A stretch of DNA of 64,000 bases from the NCBI RefSeq assembly GCF_014873955.1, contig NZ_JADBED010000001.1, forward strand, positions 496,001 to 560,000, given 5' to 3'. Position numbers and translations under genes: made by a program. Source of the DNA: Nesterenkonia lutea (lineage in GTDB: Bacteria > Actinomycetota > Actinomycetes > Actinomycetales > Micrococcaceae). Positions 51,623-61,218 of the stretch are shown one piece after another. The first letter of the stretch is position 1. Each line of letters opens with the position of its first letter. The notes beneath the pieces were generated by a model. That model did no database searches and was not told the DNA's origin. It was given only the letters and a program-made list of their open reading frames with translations.

Positions 51623-53192
51623 CGGTCGCCTCCTTTCCGAAGAAGCTCGCCACGAGCGACTCCCGCGTCAGGCTGCTGCGATCAAGCTCGTTCGAGCAGG
51701 CATGCTCGCTGAAGACCAAAACGCGATCCATGAGCTCGATGTGTTCATCGACTTCGGTCGAGAGCATGACAACGGCGAGTCCCTCGGAGGTCAACTGAGC
51801 GAGCAGTCGATAGAGATCGCGTTTCGCGTTGATGTCGATGCCGCGGGTTGGATCGTTGAGCAGCAGCACTCGTGGCTCGGTGGCGAGCCAGCGGGCAATG
51901 ATGACCTTCTGCTGATTCCCTCCACTCAGCGTGGCGATCGCGTCTGATGATCGACCAAGCTTGATATGCAGCAGATCGATATACTTCGCAAACCGCTTCG
52001 AGGTGCGTTCCGGCCGGATGAACCCCCGGACCGCATCCTTGGCGATCGTAGGCGCGACGAAGTTGTCGAGAATCGACATCCACTCGTACAACGATTCACC
52101 GCGTCGTTCACGGGGTACATAGGCGATTCTCTGCGCGTGCGCCTGGTCATGACTCGTGATCGGTGTCTCCGCGTCGTCATGAACTCTGAGGACTCGGCCT
52201 GGAGCCGGATGCAAGCCCGCAAGTGCTTTGAGGAAGGTGTCTTGACCCTGGCCTTCAAGTCCGGCGAGTCCAATAAGTTCTCCCGCACGAATCGCTATGG
52301 AGACAGGGGCTTTGCCGGGACTCAGCACCAGTTCCTCGGTGCGCAGCAGCACTGGCGCGTCGACCGGTCGGACGCGCGACTCTGCCCTTGCCGTTGGCTG
52401 CGTCAGGTGTTCGCCGCCGGTCATCATCTCCACGAGCTGTTTGGTCGTCCAGGCGTGACCGCTGACCGTGCCGACGGTCGCGCCTGAACGAAGCACCGTG
52501 ATCTGGTCGCCGATCTCTTCGATCTCGTCCATGCGGTGAGTGATCAGGATGATGCCCACGCCCGTGCTGCGAAGTCGGCGCACGACGTCGAACAGCCGCG
52601 TGCGGCTGTCGAAATCGAGAGCGGAGGTGGCCTCATCGAGGATCAGGATGCGTGGGTTGCGCAACATGGCGCGCGCGATGCTGCAGACCTGTCGATCACT
52701 CAATGAGAGGTCCTCGACCAGCGTGTCGAGTGAAGGCGGGGTTTCGAGCAGCTCCTGGAGGATCGCCCGGGCGCGGGTCACTTTTTCGTTGTGTGAGATT
52801 CGGCTTCTGAGAACCCCGTCGACGCCCAGCCAGAGGTTCTCCAGCACACTTCGGTTGGGTGCGCTGAGGACCTCTTGGAATACCGTGAAGATGCCAGCCG
52901 CCTGCGATGCCCGAGGTGAAGGTAGACGCGAATGCACCTTCCCGTCGATCGTGATCGAGCCCTCGTTGGGAGTATGAACGCCGCTGAGGATCTTCACGAG
53001 GGTGGATTTGCCGGAACCGTTCTCTCCGACAAGGGCATGGATCTCACCCGCACGAATCTCGATCGACGCGTCACGCAGGGCGACAGTGGGACCGAACCGC
53101 TTGGTCAGGTTCTCAACTTTGAGTATTACTGTGGCGGTGTCCGCCGAGGCGGGCGGCATCACTGTGCCGCCCGCCGTTGCGTTCGTAGCCAT
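51606..53192 (-). CDS. ABC transporter ATP-binding protein (RbsA type, two nucleotide-binding domains)
   Basis: A 528-residue double ATPase. In domain 1 Walker A is GENGSGKST (about residue 57), the signature LSLSDRQ and Walker B ILILDEAT, with ITHR as switch. Domain 2 has a degenerate Walker A (GLEGQGQDTF), the signature LSGGNQQK and Walker B VLLLNDPTRG. One competent and one degenerate site is usual for RbsA/MglA relatives. It starts 2 bp after the binding protein stop, with GGAG upstream of ATG 53192. Confidence 0.92.
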   Translation of the reverse strand: MATNATAGGTVMPPASADTATVILKVENLTKRFGPTVALRDASIEIRAGEIHALVGENGSGKSTLVKILSGVHTPNEGSITIDGKVHSRLPSPRASQAAGIFTVFQEVLSAPNRSVLENLWLGVDGVLRSRISHNEKVTRARAILQELLETPPSLDTLVEDLSLSDRQVCSIARAMLRNPRILILDEATSALDFDSRTRLFDVVRRLRSTGVGIILITHRMDEIEEIGDQITVLRSGATVGTVSGHAWTTKQLVEMMTGGEHLTQPTARAESRVRPVDAPVLLRTEELVLSPGKAPVSIAIRAGELIGLAGLEGQGQDTFLKALAGLHPAPGRVLRVHDDAETPITSHDQAHAQRIAYVPRERRGESLYEWMSILDNFVAPTIAKDAVRGFIRPERTSKRFAKYIDLLHIKLGRSSDAIATLSGGNQQKVIIARWLATEPRVLLLNDPTRGIDINAKRDLYRLLAQLTSEGLAVVMLSTEVDEHIELMDRVLVFSEHACSNELDRSSLTRESLVASFFGKEATDVSTH

Positions 53193-53194
53193 GC

Positions 53195-54478
53195 TTACTC
53201 TCCGGGGTTCGAGAAGTACCCGTCGAGGTACTCGGGGTCGAGGAGGGAACCGACGGTCTGGGTTTCGGCTGCACTGGTCACGCCTTCGTCCGGCACCAGG
53301 AATTCATCGACGTTCTCTGCCGTGATGTAAGGCTGCTGCAGCGCGATCTGATTGATCTGCGGCTTCTCACCGTTCATTGTGCGGATGGCAACGTCCCAGA
53401 GCGCCTCACCGAACTGGGCGCCGGTTCCCGCAAGAGCCAGTCCCTCGTACCCGTCCGGCCGTTTCTGATCCCACCAGGCAAGCGAGGCCGCGGTGGGAAG
53501 GTTGTCGACAACGACGGGCATGTCATCGCGGCCGGCGTCCTCAAAGCCAGCGAAGACGCCGGCGCCCATCGAAGCGACCTGGTAAACAAGGTCGATGTCC
53601 TCAGGGTGGGAGGCGAGGAAGCTCACGACCGAAGTTTTGGCTGCCGCGTCGTTGAAATCACCTGCTGGGGTGCCCACAAGCGTGATGTCTGGGCACAGTG
53701 CAAGTACTTCCCCAGCCGTGTCGACCGAGGCCGTGCTGACTGTCATGCCCTCGACGCCCTGGACGACCATGGCGTTGCCTTCGCCCCCGATCATCTCCGC
53801 GCCCTTGGCCACTGCCTGCGCCACGGCGTCAAAGTTGTTCGGGGTGATGTTTATGGCGTAGGGCGATGCGACGTGTCCCGTGAAGGTCACAGTGGGGATG
53901 CCTTTTTCCCCGGCACTGTTGACTGCGCCGACGAGAGCTTCGCCGGAAAGCGGCTGCGCAATGATGATGTCCGCTCCCTTGCTGACGAGCTGCTCGAACG
54001 CGCGCACCTGGTCAGCTGCTGTCAGCTGCCCACCTGTGCCGCCGGGTGTCTCGACGAGCAGCTTCTCGACCTCTCCACTGGACTTCGAGTCCTCGAACTG
54101 GGCATTGATCTCTTCAGAGAGCGCCGCCGCCACCGGGCTGCCGGAGTCCTGCTGCAGGTAGCCGACGGTGATCGGCCCTTCGGCAATCTTTGATTCGAGG
54201 TCCATCCAGGCACTGGCCTCAATAGTTTCCGGCCATCCGTTGAATGCGGTCTGGATTTTCTCCGGCAAGTCCGGGATGACTCCATCAGGGTCATTCGGTG
54301 CGACGGTGGGAACTGAACCGCACTCGCCTTCGAGATCCTGCCCGGCACCGGTTTCGGCATCGGCGCTGGTGGTTCCTCCGCCTCCACAGGCTGACAGGAC
54401 GAGCACTGCCGGCAATGCGAGCAGTGGAAGCCTGCGTCGCATGGATCGACGCGGTGGAACGACGTTGTTCTCGGTCAT
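53195..54478 (-). CDS. Substrate-binding lipoprotein of the CUT2 importer
   Basis: A 427-residue periplasmic-binding-type lipoprotein. A basic N-terminus (RRSMRRRLP) and hydrophobic stretch end in the lipobox VLSACGG; a Gly/Thr/Ala linker follows. The binding domain (PITVGYLQQDSGSPVAAALSEEI, ADIIIAQPLSGEALVGAVNSAGEKGIPTVTF, VVQGVEG) has the RbsB-like layout. An extra ~70 residues precede the domain. ATG 54478 was preferred to GTG 54508 for its position before the basic region. First gene of the transport operon; specificity unknown. Confidence 0.9.
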   Translation of the reverse strand: MTENNVVPPRRSMRRRLPLLALPAVLVLSACGGGGTTSADAETGAGQDLEGECGSVPTVAPNDPDGVIPDLPEKIQTAFNGWPETIEASAWMDLESKIAEGPITVGYLQQDSGSPVAAALSEEINAQFEDSKSSGEVEKLLVETPGGTGGQLTAADQVRAFEQLVSKGADIIIAQPLSGEALVGAVNSAGEKGIPTVTFTGHVASPYAINITPNNFDAVAQAVAKGAEMIGGEGNAMVVQGVEGMTVSTASVDTAGEVLALCPDITLVGTPAGDFNDAAAKTSVVSFLASHPEDIDLVYQVASMGAGVFAGFEDAGRDDMPVVVDNLPTAASLAWWDQKRPDGYEGLALAGTGAQFGEALWDVAIRTMNGEKPQINQIALQQPYITAENVDEFLVPDEGVTSAAETQTVGSLLDPEYLDGYFSNPGE

Positions 54479-54729
54479 GGGTGATCCGTTCTCTCGGCGC
54501 ACGCCCACGGTGGCGTGCGCAGTATGGACCGGCCTAGGGCTAGGGCAGCGCGTCCGTGACCCGCAGATTGAGGAACGTCCTTGGGGCGCTGGATCAGGTC
54601 CGTAAGGAGCACGCTAGTCACACAGGGCAGGCCTAAAGCGGCAGTTGAGGGAGCTGTGCGGGTTTGTCGTACTAGCGTTCGCGATCCGACCAGCCTTGTT
54701 CCGCAGTGTGAGCAGAGTCACGCCGAAAG

Positions 54730-55509
54730 CTATTTGCGGGCGATGTTCTTCGCTACGGCGAGAGCAGTGGTCTTGAGCAGGGGCACCAGGCGGTGCTCAT
54801 CCCACCGTTCGCGCGCCGCGACGATGCCCAGCGCGGCATTGGGGGCCGAGTCGCTTGAGGGAATGGGGGTCGCCAGAGACACCGTTGTTTCGGAGAAGAT
54901 CTTGGCGTACCCGTTCTCGCGTACAAACTGGATGGCGTCGGCAGGGTCCTCAGCATTCGCCAGGTCGGCCGCAGCGTCTCGCTTCGCCTTCTGTAGAAAC
55001 CCTTCCACCCACTCGTCAGACTGGACGGAGACAAGTGCGCGTCCGAGAGCTGTGGAGAGCAGGGGTGACCGAGCTCCCTCGCGTTCGCTCGTAGTGACTG
55101 ATCGAGGTCCCCGCACCTGGCCGACGTTGAGCATGGCCGCGAATTCGGGAAGGTCAGAGGACAAGACGCCGAGAAAGACGTTCTCCCCACTCGCATCGTA
55201 GAGACGCGTCATGTGGACCTGTGCCAAGGTGCGAAGTCTTGAGTGGATGAGCGAGACGTGGCCCAGCTCGAACATCAGGGCGCCAATGGAGTAGCGAGCC
55301 CGACTGGACCTCGTGAGAAACCCCAGAGTCACGAGGTCCATCGCCAACCGGTGCACACTCGAGCGGGGCAGACCAGAGCGCTCCACCAGCTCGCTCACTG
55401 AGAGAGTGTCGGCATCGACATCGAAGCACCGCAGCAGATCGACCGAGCGGCGAAGCACGCTCGGCACGTCCTTGAGTCTTTCCGCTTCCGCAGAATCTTC
55501 GATGGGCAT
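54730..55509 (-). CDS. IclR family transcriptional regulator
   Basis: A 259-residue IclR protein. The winged helix covers about residues 14-75 (VLRRSVDLLRCFDVDADTLSVSELVERSGLPRSSVHRLA), and the effector domain follows, with GENVFLGVL, RSPLLSTALGRALVS and a final LKTTALAVAKNIAR. IclR proteins commonly control aromatic or acid catabolism. ATG 55509 is chosen because TAACAT lies exactly 7 bp upstream (leaderless), whereas ATG 55539 has neither signal. It stands 251 bp upstream of, and codirectional with, the transport operon, which it probably controls. Confidence 0.85.
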   Translation of the reverse strand: MPIEDSAEAERLKDVPSVLRRSVDLLRCFDVDADTLSVSELVERSGLPRSSVHRLAMDLVTLGFLTRSSRARYSIGALMFELGHVSLIHSRLRTLAQVHMTRLYDASGENVFLGVLSSDLPEFAAMLNVGQVRGPRSVTTSEREGARSPLLSTALGRALVSVQSDEWVEGFLQKAKRDAAADLANAEDPADAIQFVRENGYAKIFSETTVSLATPIPSSDSAPNAALGIVAARERWDEHRLVPLLKTTALAVAKNIARK

Positions 55510-55516
55510 CGGACTG

Positions 55517-55522
55517 ATGTTA
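55517..55522 (-). promoter_or_regulatory. -10 element of a leaderless promoter (IclR gene)
   Basis: TAACAT on the minus strand ends 7 bp before ATG 55509. Confidence 0.45.
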
Positions 55523-55692
55523 CCGGAGCGCCTGTCCATGAGATATGGGCTTCTGCTGTCACGATGTCCGGATCCGACGGCCGCGCCCGCAGCGCCGCCA
55601 CGCCCGTGTCCGACTCTCCGGGCTTCCTCCCAACATTGAGGCCAGCGCGCTCATACTGTTGACTAGAGTCAGTAATGCGTGGAGAGGCAGAT

Positions 55693-57384
55693 ATGAGCGC
55701 GAATTCCGAACGGAACGAGGCCGGCAGGCCCGCCGATGACAACGACGATTTTGAATCAGGCCTGGACTACGGAGCCTTTGCCTCCGAAGAGCCTGATTTC
55801 CCCGAGGACACGCTGAGCGCCGAGCGCGAGCAGCGCCCTGCCCAGCAGAGTGCCCCCGCCCCGGCGGATCAGCGCAGCGACGATCAGGCCACCCAGGCGA
55901 TCCCCGCCGCCCGCGAGCAGCAGGCCGCGCCGGGACGCCACGATCAGGCCAACGACGACGACGCCACACAGAACATCCCGGCCCAGCGCGCCCCGCAGGA
56001 CACTGCCGCGGAGAGCCCCAACGCCACGCGGTCCCTGGATGATGTGCGCACCACTCGAGAGCCACGCTCCATCGAGGACACCACCACCTTCACCGGAGCA
56101 GCCGCGGCAGGGACCCCCGTCGCTGGCGGAACCGCTGCAGGTGCGGGCCGGACCTCCGGCGCTCCCGCTGATGCGTCACGGAACACGCCGGGCCCCACCT
56201 CGGCGACGAACGATCCGGCCGACACGCGCCAGCCCACGGAGAACGCCGCGGAGCTCAGCCGCCGCGAGCAGCGCCGTCGGGACCGGAACGAAGCCGCCTC
56301 TGATGACCAGGACACCGCCGTGGTCTCCACCGCCACTGGCGGCGGCGCCACCGCAGTGTCCGGAGCCGCTGCCGCTGCCGGTGCCGGCGCAGGTGCCGCA
56401 ACCGGAACAGCTGCAGGTGCCGGCGCGGCCGCAGGTGTGGGCTCCGTGGATCATTCCCGCCGGCACGCCGCCAGCCCGTCCCACGCCGTCTACGGCTCGG
56501 ACGAGTCCATCACCAATGAGGACCTGGATGAGGAGGTCTCCCGCTCCAAGCGCGGAGTCTCCCGCTTCTTCCAGGTGCTGATCGCGATCTTCACCCCGAT
56601 CCTGCTGCTGGTCGCCGCCGTGCGGCTGGTCGCCTCCCCGCTGTTCCTCTGGGTGGCGTACAACCGCCCGTGGATCCCCGAGGGCGCGTACAGCATGGAT
56701 GAGGGCGACCGGATGGTCTACGGCTCCTACGGGACCGACTTCCTGACCAACCTCGCGAACTCCCGCTACCTGGCCGAGCTGGCCCCGGGCGGAGAGCCGC
56801 TGTTCACCGAGGCCGAGGTCTCGCACATGGTGGACGTGAAGTTCGTGGTCCTCTGGGCCATGCTTATCGGCCTGGCCCTGCTGATCATCACCCTGATTCT
56901 GGCGCTGCTGCTGCGCGCCTGGCGCCCCGGGGGAGTGGCCCGCGGCCTCTTCGCCGGTGCCTGGGTGACCTTGGGCATCATCATCATCGTCGCCGTGCTG
57001 GCGATCATCGACTGGCAGTTCTTCTTCGCCGAGTTCCACCGGATCTTCTTCTCCGACGGCACCTGGACCTTCCCGGCCGACTCCACGCTGATCCAGCTCT
57101 ACCCCGAGCAGTTCTGGATCGACGCCGGAATCGCCGTGGTGGCCCTGGCGGTGCTGTTCTCGGTGATCCTGCTCATCGCCACCTGGCCGACCAAGCGCCG
57201 CCGGGCACGGAGGGCGGCACGCCTGGCCGAGGTGCACGAGCGCCGCAAGGCGAAGCTGGTCGATGAGCTGAACCAGGGCAACGGCGACTACCACGACGAG
57301 CCGACCCGCACCCGAGACCAGGATCGCGGCCGCAAGCGCGGACGTGACCGCGATCGGGATCAGACCACCACCGCGGTGGGCTGA
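55693..57384 (+). CDS. DUF1461 (TIGR01906) integral membrane protein with long disordered N-terminus
   Basis: A 563-residue protein. Residues 1-290 are low-complexity (Asp/Glu/Gln/Ala, then a Gly/Ala run with alternating GAGA), the rest a four-TM DUF1461 domain: TM1 at about 293-320, TM2 ~390-413, TM3 ~423-443, TM4 ~485-510. Family motifs HMVDVKFVVLWAML and FHRIFFSDGTWTFPADSTLIQLYPEQFW are intact. The tail is basic. ATG 55693 has GAGAGG 5 bp upstream; ATG 55675 sits on the predicted transcription start (TAGAGT at 55664-55669). Function unknown. Confidence 0.8.
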   Translation: MSANSERNEAGRPADDNDDFESGLDYGAFASEEPDFPEDTLSAEREQRPAQQSAPAPADQRSDDQATQAIPAAREQQAAPGRHDQANDDDATQNIPAQRAPQDTAAESPNATRSLDDVRTTREPRSIEDTTTFTGAAAAGTPVAGGTAAGAGRTSGAPADASRNTPGPTSATNDPADTRQPTENAAELSRREQRRRDRNEAASDDQDTAVVSTATGGGATAVSGAAAAAGAGAGAATGTAAGAGAAAGVGSVDHSRRHAASPSHAVYGSDESITNEDLDEEVSRSKRGVSRFFQVLIAIFTPILLLVAAVRLVASPLFLWVAYNRPWIPEGAYSMDEGDRMVYGSYGTDFLTNLANSRYLAELAPGGEPLFTEAEVSHMVDVKFVVLWAMLIGLALLIITLILALLLRAWRPGGVARGLFAGAWVTLGIIIIVAVLAIIDWQFFFAEFHRIFFSDGTWTFPADSTLIQLYPEQFWIDAGIAVVALAVLFSVILLIATWPTKRRRARRAARLAEVHERRKAKLVDELNQGNGDYHDEPTRTRDQDRGRKRGRDRDRDQTTTAVG

Positions 57385-57429
57385 GACCCTCGTAGGTACG
57401 ACGGCGCCTGCTCCACTGGGTGCCCCGAG

Positions 57430-57435
57430 TACACT
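57430..57435 (+). promoter_or_regulatory. -10 element of a possible leaderless promoter (racemase gene)
   Basis: TACACT ends 8 bp before ATG 57444, with no ribosome-binding site between. Confidence 0.4.
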
Positions 57436-57443
57436 CAACGCTG

Positions 57444-58172
57444 ATGACCAGTGACAACGCTGCCGCAGACCCCTCCGCCCAGGGTCCCCTCATCGGGATC
57501 CTGGGCGGCATGGGTCCTGCCGCCACCGTGGACTTCTATTCCAAGCTGATCGCGGCCACCCCCGCCGCCACGGACCAGCAGCACCTGCGGGTGATGATCT
57601 GGGCCGATCCCACCGTGCCCGACCGCTCTCAGGCGATCGCCGGTCACGGGGAGGACCCCACGCCGAAGCTCGTGGAGGGTGCACAGCAGCTCAAAGACGC
57701 CGGCGCGGCCTTCTACGTGGCCGCCTGCAACGGGACCCATGCGTTCCTGCCGCGAGTCCGCGAGCAGGTGGACCTCGAGTACATCTCCATGATCGACGTG
57801 ACCGCAGAGCACCTCAGCGCGCTTCCCTATGTGAAGGCCGCCGGCCTGCTCGCCACCGACGCGACGCTCACCGCCGGGCTCTACCAGCGCAGCCTCGCCG
57901 AGTACGGAGTGGAACCGATCGTGCCGGAGCCGGCGGACCAGCACACGGTCATGGAAGCCATCTACGCCGTGAAGGCCGGGAACTTAGGGTCGGAGCTGCG
58001 CGCCTCACTGGTGCGGGTGGCGCAGTCCCTGGTGGAACAAGGCGCCGACGTGATCGTCGCGGCCTGCACTGAGATTCCGCTGGCTCTGACCGCCGCGGAG
58101 TCCCCGCGCCCGCTGGTGGACCCCGCGGTGCTGCTCGCTAACCGTGTGGTGACCAGGGCGAACAGCCGGTGA
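57444..58172 (+). CDS. Aspartate/glutamate racemase family protein
   Basis: A 242-residue two-cysteine racemase-fold protein. GILGGMGPAATVDFYSKL at the N-terminus is the hallmark of aspartate racemases; the catalytic cysteines are in VAACNGTHAFLP (about residue 98) and VAACTEIPLAL (about 205). Cofactor-independent deprotonation/reprotonation of aspartate or a related acid is expected. ATG 57444 fits the -10 element. The stop overlaps the next GTG start, suggesting co-expression. Confidence 0.85.
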   Translation: MTSDNAAADPSAQGPLIGILGGMGPAATVDFYSKLIAATPAATDQQHLRVMIWADPTVPDRSQAIAGHGEDPTPKLVEGAQQLKDAGAAFYVAACNGTHAFLPRVREQVDLEYISMIDVTAEHLSALPYVKAAGLLATDATLTAGLYQRSLAEYGVEPIVPEPADQHTVMEAIYAVKAGNLGSELRASLVRVAQSLVEQGADVIVAACTEIPLALTAAESPRPLVDPAVLLANRVVTRANSR

Positions 58173-58891
58173 CCACCACGGCGGCCGGTGCGCCGGCAGT
58201 GGGGGACCAGGCGCCCTCGTTGAAGCTGGCCCTGCGCGCCGCGCTGTGGATCATCGGGATCACCGCCGTGGTCTTCGGCGGGACGCTCGGACTGCTGTTC
58301 ATCCCCGAGGAGCCCGATCAGCTCGCGGTCCCGGCGATCGTGCTGGCGGTGATCGTCCACTCCGTGGTGGTCCTGGCTGCCCTAGGGCGACTGATCCGGC
58401 GCTCGGACTCTTCCTGGCGGGCCGTGGGGTTCGTCCGGCCCTCCTGGCGGCTGCTGCATCTGCTCTGGCAGGTGCCGGTGGTGATCATCGCGGCGCTCAC
58501 CGCACAGCTGGTGACCGCCGCGCTGACCGATGGGGCCAACAGCGAAGCTGGAGGGTCCATGGGGGACTTCGCCGTGGGAATCAACCCTGTGCTGGCAGTT
58601 CTGGCGTTCATCGCCATCGCCGTACTGACCCCGCTCTGGGAAGAGATGTTCTTCCGCGGCCTGCTCTTCGGAGGCATCCGGGCCCGGTGGGGAGTCGTCC
58701 TGGCGGTGGCGGTCACTACGGCGCTGTTCTCAGTGGTGCACGCCGTGCTGGTTCTGGTGCCCTACTTCTTCACCCTCGGGCTGGGCCTGGCCCTGCTGCG
58801 TATCTTCCACCGCAACCTCTGGGGCCCGCTGGCGTTGCACGTGACGATCAACTGCATCGCCTCGGCGACGATCCTCACCGCGCTGGTGTAA
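58169..58891 (+). CDS. CPBP family intramembrane metalloprotease
   Basis: A 240-residue membrane protein with about seven hydrophobic segments. The CPBP (Abi) motifs are present in order: WEEMFFRGLLFG with Glu-Glu and Arg near residue 155, FSVVHA near 191 and HVTINC near 228. Such proteases relate to the Rce1 type; bacterial members often act in bacteriocin self-immunity or protein export. GTG 58169 overlaps the racemase stop by 4 bp. The substrate is unknown. Confidence 0.85.
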   Translation: MTTTAAGAPAVGDQAPSLKLALRAALWIIGITAVVFGGTLGLLFIPEEPDQLAVPAIVLAVIVHSVVVLAALGRLIRRSDSSWRAVGFVRPSWRLLHLLWQVPVVIIAALTAQLVTAALTDGANSEAGGSMGDFAVGINPVLAVLAFIAIAVLTPLWEEMFFRGLLFGGIRARWGVVLAVAVTTALFSVVHAVLVLVPYFFTLGLGLALLRIFHRNLWGPLALHVTINCIASATILTALV

Positions 58892-59133
58892 GCCGCGGGG
58901 GGTCGCTGGAAAGCGCGGCCGTCCAGTTGAGGCGGCCCCACCATGGGAGGGGGAGCTCTATTCTGTGAGGCGGGTTCGGCCTCGAACTGCGCCGCGCCAT
59001 CCTGCAGGGGCTCATACGACGTCGGGCCTGGTCCGCACTCGCGACGTTGACCAGAGACGGCAGAAGGTCAGTCATTGCCGCAACTGTCAACACCTGGTCG
59101 GCTGTGGCAAGAATGCTCGCTTGATCTCTAGGG
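58892..59133. other. Intergenic boundary between core genes and the lower-GC sugar operon
   Basis: The 242 bp between two convergent genes hold no gene or clear hairpin. Composition shifts from GC-rich to more balanced across it, marking the left end of the likely acquired operon. Confidence 0.35.
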
Positions 59134-60126
59134 TTATGCGCGCACGTCCACTGCTGCTCCCGACTGGGCGGACTCGAGCATCGCTTCGGCCACACGCAGT
59201 GTGTTCAAGCCTTCGCGCATGGTGACGACTGTGCTTCGTTTACCGAGAACGGCGTCACGGAACGCTTCATGCTCAACCTTCAGAGGCTCACGCTTTGTCA
59301 GTGCGAGACGGGTGACGTCGCCTTCGGTGACTCCACGGAAGTTTGAGATAGCTTCCCACTCCGTATTGATGGTGCCGTTTTCGTAGAACGTCAGGTCAGC
59401 CGTCAGGGTATCGGCGACGAATGCCCCCTTTTCACCCGTGACCACAGTCAGTCGCTCTTTAATGGGAGACAACCAATTGACGAGGTGTGAAGTTATCAGA
59501 CCATTCGAAAGCTGGCACGAGGCCGAGACCATGTCCTCATGTGGACGCCCCGACCGGATGCTCGTCCTGGCCGAGACTGACGCGTAGGGCGATTGGGCGA
59601 GCCACGCCGTCAGGTCTATGTCATGCGTACCGAGGTCCTTGACCACACCAACGTCGGCGATGCGAGATGGGAACGGGCCCTGGCGGCGTGTCGAGATCTG
59701 ATAGACGTCGCCTAAGTCATCACTTTCAATCCGTGAGCGGAGAGACTGCAATGCGGGGTTAAAGCGCTCGATGTGGCCCACAGCTCCCACCAACCCCGCA
59801 TCCTCGAAGGCCTGCGCCAACCTCTGTCCCCCTTGGATCGTTGAGGCGATTGGTTTTTCGACCATCGTGTGAATTCCGGCTTCAGCAAGGGCAATGCCAA
59901 CTTCCTCATGCAGGCCGGTAGGTACGGCGCAAACTGCCATGTCGATGCCTTCGGCGATCAACTCGTCCACTGACCTGCAAAGTGGCAGGTCACCGGCCGT
60001 CCCATGAGGGTCACCAAAAGCGTCAGCAACGGCGACCAACTGCACACCCTCGAGTTCACGGATTACCCGAGCGTGATGTCGTCCCATCATTCCCAGACCG
60101 ATAAGGCCCACGCGCAATAAAGCCAT
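59134..60126 (-). CDS. wbpB: Gfo/Idh/MocA oxidoreductase (probable UDP-GlcNAcA 3-dehydrogenase)
   Basis: A 330-residue NAD-dependent oxidoreductase. The Rossmann motif is GLIGLGMMGRHHARV; VEKPIAS near residue 92 and VGHIERFNPA near 118 are family signatures, with Lys93 as expected catalytic base; GTHDIDL completes the active site. Next to an aminotransferase, a hexapeptide acetyltransferase and a UDP-sugar dehydrogenase it fits WbpB/WlbA, which makes the 3-keto sugar that WbpE aminates. ATG 60126 directly follows the aminotransferase stop. GC content is lower than in the flanking core genes. Confidence 0.8.
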   Translation of the reverse strand: MALLRVGLIGLGMMGRHHARVIRELEGVQLVAVADAFGDPHGTAGDLPLCRSVDELIAEGIDMAVCAVPTGLHEEVGIALAEAGIHTMVEKPIASTIQGGQRLAQAFEDAGLVGAVGHIERFNPALQSLRSRIESDDLGDVYQISTRRQGPFPSRIADVGVVKDLGTHDIDLTAWLAQSPYASVSARTSIRSGRPHEDMVSASCQLSNGLITSHLVNWLSPIKERLTVVTGEKGAFVADTLTADLTFYENGTINTEWEAISNFRGVTEGDVTRLALTKREPLKVEHEAFRDAVLGKRSTVVTMREGLNTLRVAEAMLESAQSGAAVDVRA

Positions 60127-61218
60127 CTAGGCCCCCGCCCCGGCGAGTTGGTTCACAGCGACCACAATCCGCTCCAGGTCACCACCGGTGAGGGAGGGAT
60201 GAACAGGAAGGGATAGCACCTCTCGTGAGGCAATCTCAGTGTTTGGGAGGTCTTCGACTCGTTTGAAGGACGGTAGTCGATGGTTAGGTATGGGGTAGTA
60301 CACACCACTGCCGATCTGGTACTCCTTCTTGAGCGCGGCAGCAAACCCGTCACGGTCTTCGTCGACACGAACGGTGTACTGGTGGAAGACATGCTCTGCG
60401 CCCTGCGCAGTTGCGGGTGTACGCACGCCCTGGATGTTTGCTGTCAAGAAAGCTGCGTTTGATTGCCGTTGCGCCGTCCAACCCTTGATCTTGCCCAACT
60501 GCACACGTCCGATAGCCGCGTGCAGGTCGGTCATACGCGCATTAAAGCCCACTAGTTCGTTCTCGTACTGCCGTTCCATGCCTTGATTTCGCAAAAGACG
60601 GAGGTTTCTTTCAATGACAGGGTCTCCGGTCGAGACCATCCCACCCTCGCCGGACGTCATGTTCTTAGTTGGATAGAGCGAAAACATGGCGAAGTCACCA
60701 AATGTCCCCACACGCTGACCATCCAGAGCGGCACCATGGGCCTGCGCAGCGTCCTCAAACAGTTTAATGTCCCGACGGTCTGCGAGACGTCGGAAAGCTG
60801 CGATGTTCGCCGGATGACCGTAGAGGTGAACCGGCATGATGCCCTTGGTCGCGTCCGTGATCAGGGACTCCACATGATCTAGATCGAGGCAATAGTGTTC
60901 AAGTTCAATGTCGGCAAATACGGGGGTGGCACCGGTGAGGGCGACTGAGTTCGCCGTTGCCGCGAAGGTGAAGGAGGGGACTATGACTTCATCTCCAGGA
61001 CCGACACCGGCGGCGAGCAAGCCGAGGTGCAGACCTGATGTTCCAGAGTTGACGGCTACGGAAGAGCGACCATCTAGGAGAACTTCCGAGAACTCCTTCT
61101 CAAAACTGGAAACTTCCGCTCCCTGGGCCAGCATTCCGGAAACCAGCACTGCGTCGACGGCGGCGCGCTCCTCGTCGCCGACGAGGGGCTTCGCTGCTGG
61201 GATAAAACCTGTGCTCAT
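60127..61218 (-). CDS. wbpE: DegT/DnrJ/EryC1/StrS aminotransferase (probable WbpE-type)
   Basis: A 363-residue PLP-dependent sugar aminotransferase. NSGTSGLHLGLLA binds the cofactor phosphate, FEDAAQAHGA holds the Asp facing the pyridine nitrogen, and the Schiff-base Lys is in LYPTKNMTSGEGG (near residue 185). GFNARMTDLHAAIGRVQL is also typical. In the WbpE role it transfers an amino group from glutamate to C3 of UDP-3-keto-GlcNAcA. The start overlaps the acetyltransferase gene by 4 bp and its stop abuts the oxidoreductase start. Confidence 0.85.
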   Translation of the reverse strand: MSTGFIPAAKPLVGDEERAAVDAVLVSGMLAQGAEVSSFEKEFSEVLLDGRSSVAVNSGTSGLHLGLLAAGVGPGDEVIVPSFTFAATANSVALTGATPVFADIELEHYCLDLDHVESLITDATKGIMPVHLYGHPANIAAFRRLADRRDIKLFEDAAQAHGAALDGQRVGTFGDFAMFSLYPTKNMTSGEGGMVSTGDPVIERNLRLLRNQGMERQYENELVGFNARMTDLHAAIGRVQLGKIKGWTAQRQSNAAFLTANIQGVRTPATAQGAEHVFHQYTVRVDEDRDGFAAALKKEYQIGSGVYYPIPNHRLPSFKRVEDLPNTEIASREVLSLPVHPSLTGGDLERIVVAVNQLAGAGA

